A program made the translations under genes and the position numbers. This document shows positions 30,040 to 37,393 of a DNA stretch of 37,393 nucleotides, piece after piece (position 1 is the stretch's first letter; each line of letters starts with the position of its first letter). The notes below the pieces were generated by a model that was given only the letters and a program-made list of their open reading frames with translations, was not told the DNA's origin and made no database searches. Source of the stretch: a virus; the IMG/VR virus record IMGVR_UViG_3300046376_000044, positions 1 through 37,393 of that record; one strand, given 5' to 3'.

Positions 30040-30639
30040 ATGCCACTCATGTTCAACCCGAAGGACTGGTACTGGTCCGTCGCTGGCGATGCCGCCAACG
30101 TCTACTCGTCGGCGCGCAACATCTACGTGCCGACCAGCGACAGCGATTATGCGACGTGGCAGACCAACACCGGCATCACCACGGCACCAGCAGTCACCAG
30201 TGAGGCCGACATCTGGCCCTACTTTCAGGACTTCATGCCGCTCTATCTGTGGGACTCGGTCGGCAAAACAATGTCGCAACCCGCAGTGGGCGCGTACACA
30301 AAGCAGCAACTGCAGAATTACAACTCCAACTCGCGCATCACCAACGTCGGCAAGGGCATGACGGCGGCGGGCGTTCCGGTCAGGACCGACGACATCTCGC
30401 GCGGCCTGATCACCGACGCGCGCTTTGCCGCGCAGCAAGACCCGAATTGGACAACGAAGTGGTACGGCTCGGATGGCAACTTCTATCCGGTCGATGCGCC
30501 AACGATGATCAATATCGCGAAGCTGGTCAGCGACCACACCAACAGTTGCTACCTCGTCTTTCAACAGACCGCTGACGCGATTACGACCGACGCTGTCACG
30601 GACATTTCGCAGATCGACGCGGCATATTCGGGGCTGTAG
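30040..30639 (+). CDS. Fibre-associated protein, DUF4376-like C-terminus
   Basis: A 199-residue protein. After an N-terminal region (MLFNP-like start MPLMFNPKDWYWSVAGDAAN), the second half (DARFAAQQDPNWTTKWYGSD, NFYPVDAPTMINIAKLVSDH) fits the DUF4376-type pattern found in fibre-assembly and short fibre proteins. It lies between two fibre genes. Role as chaperone or minor fibre component is inferred. Confidence 0.5.
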   Translation: MPLMFNPKDWYWSVAGDAANVYSSARNIYVPTSDSDYATWQTNTGITTAPAVTSEADIWPYFQDFMPLYLWDSVGKTMSQPAVGAYTKQQLQNYNSNSRITNVGKGMTAAGVPVRTDDISRGLITDARFAAQQDPNWTTKWYGSDGNFYPVDAPTMINIAKLVSDHTNSCYLVFQQTADAITTDAVTDISQIDAAYSGL

Positions 30640-30643
30640 AGCG

Positions 30644-30988
30644 ATGGCAACGGTCAACATCACCGTGGCGAACGATGCGGACTTCTTCCGCAGCTTTCTC
30701 TATCAGACGATCAGCGGCGATCCGGTGGACCTGACCGGCGCGGCCTTCGTCATGATGGTGCGAAGGCACGCCAAGGACAATGTCGCCTATCTGTCGCTCT
30801 CCACCGAGACCGGCGAGATCGTCATCACTGATGCGCCGGGCGGCAGCTTCACCGTGCTGATCACGCAGCAGCGGCTCGAAGAGATGACCACCGGATCTTA
30901 CGACCAGTCGCTGGTGATGACGCTCAACGGCGTCAAGCAACAGCTCTGGTCCGGCCAACTCACCATCAATCCCGGACCGTCGCGATGA
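30644..30988 (+). CDS. Small beta-rich tail-fibre-region protein, 114 residues
   Basis: An all-beta sequence ([20 protein letters not shown], then [19 protein letters not shown], and [14 protein letters not shown]). It resembles the small N-terminal beta-sandwich domains of baseplate/fibre adaptors such as BppU. It overlaps the following collagen-like fibre gene by ATGA, so it may be the adaptor for that fibre. Family by fold pattern only. Confidence 0.5.
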   Translation: MATVNITVANDADFFRSFLYQTISGDPVDLTGAAFVMMVRRHAKDNVAYLSLSTETGEIVITDAPGGSFTVLITQQRLEEMTTGSYDQSLVMTLNGVKQQLWSGQLTINPGPSR

Positions 30989-32562
30989 ACGATCTTTCAA
31001 TCGCCCAAGACTTCAACGTGACCGGCGACGTCGAGATTATTCAGGACACCGCTGCCCTCATCATTTCGCCGGATCAAGGGCCGCCCGGTGCGCGTGGCAA
31101 CTCCGTACTCAACGGCCCGAACGATCCGTTGAACAGTGTCGGTGTCGATGGTGATTTTTACATCAATACCGAGACCGACAAGTTTTTCGGTCCGAAGACG
31201 AACGGCGCATGGCCCGCAGGCCAGTCGCTGGGTGGGCCGATGGGTCCGCAAGGGCCGCAAGGGCCGCAGGGCGCAACGGGTACGCAGGGGCCGAAGGGTG
31301 ACACGGGTCCGCAGGGACCGCAGGGAAACACGGGTGGGCAGGGTCCGGTAGGACCGCAGGGCGCTCCGGGACCGCAGGGGCCGCAGGGTGCCAAGGGCGA
31401 CACCGGCAACACGGGGCCGCAGGGTCCGAAGGGCGACACGGGCGATCAGGGCATTCAGGGGCCGGTGGGGCCTGTGGGGCCAGCAGGCACGGCCTCCGTC
31501 ATCGTCTCCGATACGCCGCCAACGGGTGTGGCGGACTCTGTCCTTTGGTGGGAATCGGACACGGGTCTTTTATATTTTCGCTACAACGACGGCACCTCGA
31601 CGCAATGGGTGATCGCAGCGCCGCAGCCTGACACGACAGGCTTCCTGCAAAAGGCTGGCGACACCATGACGGGGCCGCTCGTGCTGGCCGCCGATCCAAC
31701 TGCGCCGCTGCAGCCCGCGACCAAGCAGTACGTCGATAATAGAGCGGTTCGCTACGACGCCGCGCAGGGACTGACAGCAGCACAGCAGGCGCAGGCGCGC
31801 GTCAATGTCGGCTCCGCTGCTTCATTCAACTGCGGTCGCCTGACCTATGTCAGCGCAACCCAGATCATGTTCGCGCCATACAACGGCGACAGCATTCGGA
31901 TCGCGGGCGTCGCATACCAAATTCCATCTGGCGGCGTGGCCGCCGCGAACACTGGTCTCACCGGCTCGACACGTTACTACGTCTATGCCTTCATCAATGC
32001 GGGCGCGCTGACGCTGGAGCTGTCGGCCACGGGTCATGCCACCGACACCACTGCCGGGAACGTCGGCACCGAAATAAAGAACGGCGACCCGTCGCGAACA
32101 CTGGTTGGTATGGTCTGGTGCCTAGCCGGAACGCCCGGCACGTTCGCCGACACGCCAGTGAACCGCTTCGTCCGCACTTGGTTCAACCGTCAGCGCATGG
32201 CGTTGCGCGGGAACCCAAGCGGCAGCAATGTTGTTCTCGGCACCTCCGCAGCAGAGATTTCATCGGCGATGCGCCTCTTCTGGGTTGGCTGGGCCGATGA
32301 TGTGGTGCAGATCAATGCGAACACGTTTTATTATGGCACCACCGCAGGCTCCATCATCAACTTTACAATCTATTACGATGGGTCCATCGCCGCTCCTAAT
32401 TCTTCAGTGGCAAATTCGACCGGGGGTGGCCAAGTTCTTCCACTGCCGGTTTCGGATGCCCTTACCCTAGCTGAAGGAATGCACTACGCGACCGTGTTTG
32501 GCTCGAACAGCAGCGGATCGGCAAGTGCTTATAACTCATTTCAAACTGGCGTCGTGGGGTAG
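30985..32562 (+). CDS. Collagen-like tail fibre
   Basis: A 525-residue fibre. The N-terminus (1-80) includes [16 protein letters not shown], residues 84-168 are Gly-X-Y of the [12 protein letters not shown] type, then a fibre shaft with [20 protein letters not shown] (about 233-252), and a C-terminal beta domain (from about 275) with an [12 protein letters not shown]-like section. Collagen-like triple helices stiffen trimeric fibres. ATG 30985 overlaps the previous TGA (ATGA). The GPQ style differs from the GER/GDK style of the head-module collagen, so they probably arose separately. Confidence 0.75.
   Translation: MNDLSIAQDFNVTGDVEIIQDTAALIISPDQGPPGARGNSVLNGPNDPLNSVGVDGDFYINTETDKFFGPKTNGAWPAGQSLGGPMGPQGPQGPQGATGTQGPKGDTGPQGPQGNTGGQGPVGPQGAPGPQGPQGAKGDTGNTGPQGPKGDTGDQGIQGPVGPVGPAGTASVIVSDTPPTGVADSVLWWESDTGLLYFRYNDGTSTQWVIAAPQPDTTGFLQKAGDTMTGPLVLAADPTAPLQPATKQYVDNRAVRYDAAQGLTAAQQAQARVNVGSAASFNCGRLTYVSATQIMFAPYNGDSIRIAGVAYQIPSGGVAAANTGLTGSTRYYVYAFINAGALTLELSATGHATDTTAGNVGTEIKNGDPSRTLVGMVWCLAGTPGTFADTPVNRFVRTWFNRQRMALRGNPSGSNVVLGTSAAEISSAMRLFWVGWADDVVQINANTFYYGTTAGSIINFTIYYDGSIAAPNSSVANSTGGGQVLPLPVSDALTLAEGMHYATVFGSNSSGSASAYNSFQTGVVG
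31234..31488 (+). repeat. DNA encoding the GPQGPQ collagen-like tract
   Basis: About 255 bases of in-frame 9-base units of the form GGGCCGCAA/GGTCCGCAG. Like the tract in the head module, it should vary in length by multiples of nine. Confidence 0.75.
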
Positions 32563-32566
32563 CGTC

Positions 32567-33307
32567 ATGGCATTCGACTTTCCCAACGCGCCGACAGTCG
32601 GGCAGAAGTATCCGGCGTCGCCTGTCGCAGGCGTGCCGACCTATAACTGGGACGGCGAGAAGTGGACCACGACGAGCAGCGCCGCCACCGGCAGGCAGGC
32701 GATCTACAGCGACGGCTCGGTGCCGATGACCGCCGCGCTGACGCTGGCGGGCGATCCGGTTAATCCGACCGACGCCGCCGACAAGCACTATGTGGATAAC
32801 GCGACACCGCCGCCGTTCCCATCCGGCACGGTGATGCTGTTCTATCAGGCGGCGGCACCGACCGGCTGGACCAAGCTGACGACGCAGAACGACAAGGCGC
32901 TGCGTGTCGTCTCAGGATCGGGCGGCGTGGCTGGCGGCACCAATGCATTCTCGACGGTGATGGCGCAGAGCGTCGTCGGCAATCACACGTCAACGCTCGC
33001 CGAGACGGCGGCTGGCATCACCGCAAGCGCCAACAACACGATCACCGTCTATCTCGCCGGTAATAGCAATTATTTCGCGCCATATTCCACGGCCGGATGG
33101 GCCTTCCCCGGATGGGATGGCCCTAGCGGCTCAGGCCCACAATCGGTTCCTTATATCAACAGCGCGAACACCGTCAGCTACGCAGCCGCAAGTTCTGGCA
33201 CCAACACCATCAGCGTCACCAGCAACAACACCAGTGGCAGCGCGCACAATCACCCGATCACGATGGCGATCCAGTACATCGACGTAATTCTGGCGAGCAA
33301 AAACTGA
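32567..33307 (+). CDS. Tail fibre/tip protein, 246 residues
   Basis: It opens FDFPNAPTVGQKYPASPVAG with YNWDGEKWTT, a motif frequent in alphaproteobacterial phage fibres, followed by LTLAGDPVNPTDAADKHYVD and a C-terminal tip domain (PSGTVMLFYQAAAPTGWTKL to QYIDVILASKN) similar to tail-collar-like tip proteins. The ATG is 32567, after the previous stop. It is the third fibre-like gene, so the phage probably carries several receptor-binding proteins. Confidence 0.65.
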   Translation: MAFDFPNAPTVGQKYPASPVAGVPTYNWDGEKWTTTSSAATGRQAIYSDGSVPMTAALTLAGDPVNPTDAADKHYVDNATPPPFPSGTVMLFYQAAAPTGWTKLTTQNDKALRVVSGSGGVAGGTNAFSTVMAQSVVGNHTSTLAETAAGITASANNTITVYLAGNSNYFAPYSTAGWAFPGWDGPSGSGPQSVPYINSANTVSYAAASSGTNTISVTSNNTSGSAHNHPITMAIQYIDVILASKN

Positions 33308-33621
33308 TGAAAATTCCCCACGCCGATGAAGGCTTGATCTGTCCGCTGCACCAGAAGGACATGAGCGAGGTCTGCCACAAGTGCCCGTGGTGGACGATGG
33401 TGCGCGGCAAGAACCCGCAGACCGAAGAGATGATAGACGACTGGCGCTGCGCGGTCGCGCTGCTGCCGATGCTGCTGGTCGAGAACGCGCAGATGCAGCG
33501 TCAGACTGGTGCTGCGATGGAGACGTTCCGCAACGGCATGGTGGCTGGCGTGATCGAAGCGGTGCATGCCGCCGCCAACAATGCAGGGAGAATAGTCGAT
33601 GCGCGCAACAATCGTCGTTGA
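33307..33621 (+). CDS. Small Cys-containing phage protein, 104 residues
   Basis: The N-terminal CPLHQKDMSEVCHKCPWW region has three cysteines plus His, and a fourth Cys follows (DWRCAVALLPML), suggesting a zinc site. The remainder is helical with QMQRQTGAAMETFRNGM. The ATG overlaps the previous TGA (ATGA). It resembles an unnamed family near phage fibre genes. Function unknown. Confidence 0.55.
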   Translation: MKIPHADEGLICPLHQKDMSEVCHKCPWWTMVRGKNPQTEEMIDDWRCAVALLPMLLVENAQMQRQTGAAMETFRNGMVAGVIEAVHAAANNAGRIVDARNNRR

Positions 33622-33901
33622 CGACAACATCGTGCTTGTGGACGGCAAGCCGCAAACGGTGGACTGCTCGCCGCTGGTCGCGGACGGTATCCACGCGGTG
33701 CAGTGGTACGACAGCGTCGGCGAAGTCGAATACCGAACCGATCTTGAGACCGGCGACCGCGCGCCGAACGCGCGTATCACCGACTTCTCGCCTTATCAGC
33801 CCTATGTCGATCTGTGGCAGGCCGAGACCGCGAAAGCGAATATCCACCCGTCGCTCAACAGCATTCAGCCAATGACCGCTGCGCAAATTCTTGGAGTTTA
33901 A
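33599..33901 (+). CDS. Small fibre-region protein, 100 residues
   Basis: It starts MRATIVVDDNIVLVDGKPQT and includes AVQWYDSVGEVEYRT and PYQPYVDLWQAE. The pattern (a small beta domain then a WQAE helix) is common in unnamed proteins downstream of phage fibres. It overlaps the previous gene by 23 bases. It may be a fibre chaperone; the family name is not known to me. Confidence 0.5.
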   Translation: MRATIVVDDNIVLVDGKPQTVDCSPLVADGIHAVQWYDSVGEVEYRTDLETGDRAPNARITDFSPYQPYVDLWQAETAKANIHPSLNSIQPMTAAQILGV

Positions 33902-33904
33902 TCA

Positions 33905-34249
33905 ATGTCCGCACTCGATCTTATCGCCACCGCGTCAGACGCCACCTTTGCCGGTCGCGTCATGATGATCATGTTCAAGGTGGCGCAGAACGTCGCCAGC
34001 GAAGACCCTGCCACCCCGAACGACACGGAACGCAAAAACTACGCGGGCAAGGTGATCCGGGGCGAGGAGAAGCCGCAGATCGTCGCCGCGCATGTCATCT
34101 CATCGAACCCGTCGATTACCGCGACCATCGAAAGCAATCCCAGCTTGCTGGGGTCGAACGTGCCGGATGGCGACATCGAGTTCGCGCTGGCCTCGATCTG
34201 GGACTCGCGCTCGCTGGCATTTGCGGCGATTGGGCCTGCGGTTGCATGA
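33905..34249 (+). CDS. Small phage protein, 114 residues
   Basis: An N-terminal helical region (MSALDLIATASDATFAGRVM) and a C-terminal half ending IWDSRSLAFAAIGPAVA. Similar proteins occur next to lysis genes in phages of this type; no function is known. The stop overlaps the start of the next gene as ATGA. A short polar-loop region (ASEDPATPNDTERKNYAG) lies in the middle. Confidence 0.5.
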   Translation: MSALDLIATASDATFAGRVMMIMFKVAQNVASEDPATPNDTERKNYAGKVIRGEEKPQIVAAHVISSNPSITATIESNPSLLGSNVPDGDIEFALASIWDSRSLAFAAIGPAVA

Positions 34250-34479
34250 TCGTCGTCGCCGTCTTTCTCGTCGTGCTGCACACGCTCGACGGGCGCGACA
34301 TCATCATCAATCCGGCACAGGTCACCAGCATGCGCGAGGCGCATGACGACGACGCCGACCACAAGGCCTTTACCGGCGGCGTGCGCTGCATGATCAACAC
34401 GACCGATGGCAAGTTCGTCACCGTGATCGAGGAGTGTGAAACCGTCAGGAAAATGGTGGAGGACAAGCATGGCCTATGA
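34246..34479 (+). CDS. FlbD-like small protein, 77 residues
   Basis: HTLDGRDIIINPAQVTSMRE resembles the LxGxxxxxNxxxI pattern of FlbD-like proteins, with the C-terminal GKFVTVIEECETVRKMVED as the second strand-helix unit. The N-terminal MIVVAVFLVVLH is hydrophobic and may be a buried strand rather than a membrane anchor. ATG coupled by ATGA to the previous gene; the end overlaps the amidase gene by 11 bases. Confidence 0.5.
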   Translation: MIVVAVFLVVLHTLDGRDIIINPAQVTSMREAHDDDADHKAFTGGVRCMINTTDGKFVTVIEECETVRKMVEDKHGL

Positions 34480-35122
34480 TCGCATCGTCATCTCTTCCGG
34501 CCACGGCAAATACGTGCGCGGCGCGTCCGGCGTCCTCGATGAGGTGGACGAGGCGCGCAAGGTGGTCGAGCGCGTGGCCGACGAGTTGCGCAGCCGTGGT
34601 GTCGATGTCACGACCTACCATGACGACGTCAGCACGACGCAGAGCGAGAACCTGAATCGCATCGTCGATTTCCACAATTCGAAACAGCGCGATCTCGACG
34701 TGTCGGTGCATTTCAATGCCTACGTCGAAACGGCCTCACCCATGGGCGTTGAGGTGCTGTACGTCACGCAAGGCGCGCTGGCTGGCGAGATGTCGGCGGC
34801 CATCGCCGACGCTGGCGACTTCATCGACCGGGGCGCGAAAAAGCGGACCGATCTGGCGTTTTTGAACGGCACCGAAATGCCGTCGATCCTGATCGAGACA
34901 TGCTTCGTGGATTCGTCGTCCGACGCGGATTTCTACGGGTCGAGCTTCGGCGAGATCTGCGACGCCATCGCCTGCGTACTCGGCGGTGCTGGTGAAGAGG
35001 TGACCGAGCCTCCGCCGGGAGAGACCGGGACGCCGCCCGAAAAACCGCGACCAACCATCCGGCTCGATGTCGAGGTCGTCGGCGACGTCACCATCATCAT
35101 CAACGGCGTGCCGGTCACATAG
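34469..35122 (+). CDS. Endolysin, N-acetylmuramoyl-L-alanine amidase (Amidase_3)
   Basis: A 217-residue enzyme. H12 (ISSGHGK), E28 (DEVDEAR), H81 (VSVHFNA) and E143 (ILIETCFVD) match the zinc ligands and catalytic Glu of the Amidase_3 family. It cuts the amide bond between MurNAc and the stem peptide. There is no signal peptide, so a holin is needed for release; a holin candidate follows at 35134. After residue 170 a Pro-rich linker and a small beta tail are present. The ATG follows GGAGGACAAGC. Confidence 0.85.
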   Translation: MAYDRIVISSGHGKYVRGASGVLDEVDEARKVVERVADELRSRGVDVTTYHDDVSTTQSENLNRIVDFHNSKQRDLDVSVHFNAYVETASPMGVEVLYVTQGALAGEMSAAIADAGDFIDRGAKKRTDLAFLNGTEMPSILIETCFVDSSSDADFYGSSFGEICDAIACVLGGAGEEVTEPPPGETGTPPEKPRPTIRLDVEVVGDVTIIINGVPVT

Positions 35123-35133
35123 GAGGAATCGTC

Positions 35134-35367
35134 ATGAACATTCTGGTCAGCTTTCTGAACCTGATGCTCTACATCGCGATCATCATTTTCATCGCCTACG
35201 TCATCCTGTGGGTGATCCAAGGCTTCATGGGCTGGACGATTGACTCAAACGTCATGAAATTTGGCCGCATCATCGTCGGGCTACTCTGTCTGATCGCCGT
35301 CGTCGTGTGGCTCGCTGGCGTGCTGGGAGGTGGTGTCGGTTTGCCGCACTTTTGGAGCTACCGATAA
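35134..35367 (+). CDS. Holin-like small membrane protein, 77 residues
   Basis: Two strongly hydrophobic segments (about 3-28, LVSFLNLMLYIAIIIFIAYV, and about 45-66, IIVGLLCLIAVVVWLAGVLG) with a short loop between. Size, two-helix layout and position directly after the amidase gene fit a class II holin. ATG chosen for AGGAGGAATCGTC. Holin families are diverse, so this rests on topology and context. Confidence 0.65.
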   Translation: MNILVSFLNLMLYIAIIIFIAYVILWVIQGFMGWTIDSNVMKFGRIIVGLLCLIAVVVWLAGVLGGGVGLPHFWSYR

Positions 35368-35440
35368 CCGAGAGTCGCAGTTCGATCCCTTGCCGCCTGC
35401 AGCTCCGCCGCCGCCATCGATCTGCCGTGGCTGTTGAATC

Positions 35441-35782
35441 ATGAAAATGAAACTGACTGACCTCGACCCGCATTTCCTCAAATGCGCGTCGCCGGGGCAC
35501 TACGACCACGCCGACGAGATCGAGGATCTCAGCGAAGCGGAGGGTCTGATCATGCTGTGCCCAGCCTGCTTCCGGTCGAACAGGGGCGACGTCGGCACGC
35601 ATTCGATCATCCTGTGGCGGCCATCGGTGCCGCGCCACATCGAGCCGGGACCGGGACGCTGGGACTTTGTCGGCACCGGCTATCACGACCTGACGCTGAA
35701 GGCCGGATCGTCGTCGGTGCAGATCACGGGCGGCTGCAAGGCGCACTTTTTCATCCGGGGCGGCAACGTGGATTTTTGCTAA
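35441..35782 (+). CDS. Small Cys-containing protein, DUF6527-like
   Basis: A 113-residue protein: LTDLDPHFLKC near the N-terminus, GLIMLCPACFRSN with a CPxC-like motif in the middle, then HSIILWRPSVPRHI and a C-terminal GRWDFVGTGYHDLTLKAGSS. This layout matches the DUF6527-type family often found beside phage lysis genes. Function is unknown. Its end overlaps the converging minus-strand gene by four bases. The 73 bases before it (35368-35440) show no gene. Confidence 0.6.
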   Translation: MKMKLTDLDPHFLKCASPGHYDHADEIEDLSEAEGLIMLCPACFRSNRGDVGTHSIILWRPSVPRHIEPGPGRWDFVGTGYHDLTLKAGSSSVQITGGCKAHFFIRGGNVDFC

Positions 35783-36063
35783 TTCCGGTTCCCTTTGACG
35801 GGGCGCTGGGCCACCGAAAGGGCGGCTTCCAAGGCCTTGGCGCTGGCCAGATCCGCCTGCCTCATGAGTTCGTCGAGGTCTACCGCTAGGTGGGGACCGG
35901 CGTCCGGGACAACCTCTGTACGGGTCGCTAATCGCCTACGATTCCATGCCCGCCGGGCGGCGGAACCGATGTTGACCCGGCGGCATCGGGGGCAGGAATT
36001 GGTCCGCTTTTGACCCCTTTTCGGGGTCCAGTGCTTTCGGCAGGAGGCGCAAATCAGTTTCAT
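35779..36063 (-). CDS. Zinc-ribbon protein, 94 residues, on the opposite strand
   Basis: MKLICASCRKHWTPKRGQKR followed by TNSCPRCRR gives two CxxC motifs (C5, C8, C24, C27), a textbook zinc ribbon. The C-terminus is an acidic then Ala-rich helix (DLDELMRQADLASAKALEAA). It is the only leftward gene inside the late region. The ATG (36063-36061) shares the palindrome CATG with the rightward gene at 36062. No good ribosome-binding site is visible, and the frame is open further upstream. It could bind DNA. Confidence 0.55.
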   Translation of the reverse strand: MKLICASCRKHWTPKRGQKRTNSCPRCRRVNIGSAARRAWNRRRLATRTEVVPDAGPHLAVDLDELMRQADLASAKALEAALSVAQRPVKGNRN

Positions 36064-36196
36064 GGGACAGATCGGTAAGTCGTTGGCCCAGAAGATCAAA
36101 CTGCAGTGTAGGGGGTGCGAGGAGCGGCGCAAGAAGATTGCGGCGGCGCTGGATCGGCTGTGGAAGCGGCCGAAGCCCAAGCCGCCCTCACGATGA
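36062..36196 (+). CDS. 44-residue CxxC protein
   Basis: MGQIGKSLAQKIKLQCRGCE followed by ERRKKIAAALDRLW is a short amphipathic sequence with a CxxC (C16, C19) and a basic Pro-rich tail. Similar CxxCxxRRxxI proteins occur at the end of phage lysis regions. AGGAGG lies 14 bases upstream, which is a little far. It starts divergently from the zinc-ribbon gene, with the two ATGs sharing CATG. Confidence 0.4.
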   Translation: MGQIGKSLAQKIKLQCRGCEERRKKIAAALDRLWKRPKPKPPSR

Positions 36197-36262
36197 GGTG
36201 TTAGCTGTTGCAGCGCGCCCGGTTTTGCGGTGGAATTCGGTCGTGTTGTTGGAGTTGCGTAA

Positions 36263-36607
36263 ATGGGTATTTGGACGCCATCGATAGTTCCGGCGAGCCA
36301 TGGTGAGGACACCTATCTCGTCATCAACCGCTTTGGCGATCACGGCACCGCCTTCGTCGAGACCGATCTCGACCAGACCGACCTAGAGACCGTCATCACC
36401 GATCTGATCAAGGGTCAGCATTCCGATCCGCAGCGCGTGGTGATGTTCAACACCGAGACCGGATTCGCCAAGGATGTTTCGCGGGAAGTGGCGCAGGAGA
36501 TCCAGCGCCGTCTCGATCTCACCCGCGACGAAACGCCAGCCTGCCTTGAACAGTTTTTGGATCGGTACGTGAGCCCGGATCGTCAGTTAACGCTGCGTCT
36601 GACCTGA
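36263..36607 (+). CDS. Hypothetical protein, 114 residues
   Basis: An acidic soluble protein beginning MGIWTPSIVPASHGEDTYLV and including DLDQTDLETVITDLIKGQHS and EVAQEIQRRLDLTRDETPAC. The ETDLDQTD-x-x-TVI-x-DLI pattern is one I associate with unnamed Bradyrhizobium-type proteins; no function is known. ATG follows TTGGAGTTGCGTAA. It overlaps the next gene by one base (TGATG). It may be phage or host cargo. Confidence 0.55.
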   Translation: MGIWTPSIVPASHGEDTYLVINRFGDHGTAFVETDLDQTDLETVITDLIKGQHSDPQRVVMFNTETGFAKDVSREVAQEIQRRLDLTRDETPACLEQFLDRYVSPDRQLTLRLT

Positions 36608-36927
36608 TGACGGAGGGGCTGACCCTGCGCCGCACCGTGATCGGCGGCGTCCGGCTCGATAACGATTACTGCGTGCATCACGAGGGCCGCAGCGTCGGCC
36701 GCATCCGCGAAGCCACCGAGCGCTATGGCTTTGAGCCGGGCTGGGATTGGGTGATCAACCCGCCCCTGCCAATCCCGACATGGGCGCATGGATCGGAGCC
36801 GACATTCGACAGGGCAAAGGCGGCGTTCAAGAAAGCATGGGCACGGTTCTATGCACAACTGACGCCAAAGGACATCGCGCACTGGCAATACTATCAGGAT
36901 GCCGCCGCCGAACGCTTCAAGGACTGA
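36607..36927 (+). CDS. Hypothetical protein, 106 residues
   Basis: It begins MTEGLTLRRTVIGGVRLDND and has HHEGRSVGRIREATER, WDWVINPPLPIPTWAHGS and a helical end (AKAAFKKAWARFYAQLTPKD). The GRSVGRIR-x-A and AKA-x-F-x-x-AW pattern is common in unnamed Bradyrhizobium-group proteins. The ATG overlaps the previous stop. An intrinsic terminator follows immediately, so it is the last gene of the rightward unit. Confidence 0.6.
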   Translation: MTEGLTLRRTVIGGVRLDNDYCVHHEGRSVGRIREATERYGFEPGWDWVINPPLPIPTWAHGSEPTFDRAKAAFKKAWARFYAQLTPKDIAHWQYYQDAAAERFKD

Positions 36928-36930
36928 TCA

Positions 36931-36955
36931 AGCCGCCCGCCGTGGCGGCTTTTTT
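36931..36955 (+). terminator. Intrinsic terminator closing the rightward unit
   Basis: AGCCGCC (36931-36937), loop CGCCGT (36938-36943), GGCGGCT (36944-36950), then a T-run to 36955. This is a strong rho-independent terminator three bases after the final stop. It separates the rightward genes from the convergent ligase gene. Confidence 0.85.
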
Positions 36956-36964
36956 GTTGCCCGG

Positions 36965-37393
36965 TCAGAACTGGTCCTGCACACGGCTGTAGGCCGGATG
37001 CCTGCGATTCTTGACCTTGACCCAGTGGGTGCAGCGGCCGACGCGATAAGCGCGCTCGCGGTGCTTCGACACCAGTCCCTCCAGCCCCATGCGGCAGGCG
37101 GCTTCGAACAGCTCGGGGCCGATCTCGCCCTGCTCAAACGGCGCGATGAAGATGCCTTCCGCATGTCCGCGCAGCAGCCGCGCCAGATTGGTTTTGCGCA
37201 TCGATAGCGGCAGCTTGCGGTGGTCGTCGCCGTCGCCCGCCAGCATGTCGAAAGCGTAGAGCTGCACCTCGTGGTCATACTTTCGCGACTGCAGCGCATT
37301 GAAGTCGGAGACGCCATCGACCCCAAGCACCACGGCTTCGCCGTCGATCACAAACTGCGATGTGCGGATCTTGCTGGCGGTCTCGACGATCCA
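36965..37393 (-). CDS. ATP-dependent DNA ligase (LigD-type), C-terminal part, cut by window edge
   Basis: The visible 142 residues include QFVIDGEAVVLGVDGVSDFN (nucleotidyltransferase motif III region), DHEVQLYAFDMLAGDGDDHR, the motif IV-type GLEGLVSKHRERAYR and the motif V-type HWVKVKN. It joins DNA nicks using an enzyme-AMP intermediate; the AMP-accepting lysine lies outside the window. It ends at an in-frame TGA after HPAYSRVQDQF with no OB-fold domain, as in some short LigD-like ligases. It may be host flank or a phage gene; the window cannot tell. Confidence 0.8.
   Translation of the reverse strand, partial: WIVETASKIRTSQFVIDGEAVVLGVDGVSDFNALQSRKYDHEVQLYAFDMLAGDGDDHRKLPLSMRKTNLARLLRGHAEGIFIAPFEQGEIGPELFEAACRMGLEGLVSKHRERAYRVGRCTHWVKVKNRRHPAYSRVQDQF

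Noticed and set aside
34469-34500. GGCCTATGATC at the amidase start as another operator copy
   Set aside because: Only one half-site is present, with no matching ATAGGCC partner and no promoter elements; it is part of the coding sequence.

Overview
The window is most of a temperate-type tailed phage (prophage or phage contig) from a high-GC alphaproteobacterium. The proteins most resemble those of Bradyrhizobium/Rhodopseudomonas-type Rhizobiales. This host call rests on the alphaproteobacterial style of the tail, lysis and small hypothetical proteins and on a partial LigD-like ATP-dependent ligase at the right edge; it is inference, not a database match. I saw no tRNA, rRNA, CRISPR array or insertion sequence. 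Terminase, integrase, transposase, replication genes and an obvious repressor are also absent, so the window is not a complete phage genome.

Layout. (1) About 1-9230, minus strand: a dense run of small accessory or early genes. The distal end (1-4.5 kb) holds exported and membrane proteins, including a superinfection-immunity (Imm) family protein, two related small membrane proteins, a Cys-rich exported peptide, a possible IalB-like protein and a GIY-YIG-like nuclease. Three copies of a hairpin-containing intergenic repeat punctuate this part. The proximal end (4.5-9.2 kb) holds small proteins of unknown function plus a MESH1-like HD hydrolase. Six copies of one promoter-operator (ATAGGCC-N5-GGCCTAT lying between a -35 and a -10 element) head the minus-strand transcription units, so these genes look like one regulon. 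(2) 9322-17584, plus strand: head and neck module. It has a fused prohead protease-major capsid protein, a capsid-distal terminator-like hairpin, a portal, a collagen-like protein in an unusual place, connector/neck proteins and a tail terminator candidate. (3) 17663-28649: a Mu-like contractile tail, with sheath, tube, tail chaperone with a -1 frameshift extension, tape measure with a cell-wall-hydrolase-like domain, a split gpN-like protein, gp44/P, gp45, gp46, gp47 and gp48 homologues. (4) 28729-34479: tail fibres and associated small proteins, including a second collagen-like fibre. (5) 34469-36927: lysis (amidase, holin candidate) and trailing small proteins, closed by a strong intrinsic terminator at 36931-36955. 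(6) 36965-37393, minus strand: 3' part of an ATP-dependent DNA ligase, possibly host flank.

How it fits together: the late genes run rightward as one tightly packed block (many ATGA/GTGA overlaps), building an HK97-fold capsid on a Mu-type contractile tail, then fibres, then lysis. The leftward genes, under the shared palindromic operator, probably act early or in lysogeny to modify the host and block competing phages. The regulator that reads the operator is not recognisable here.
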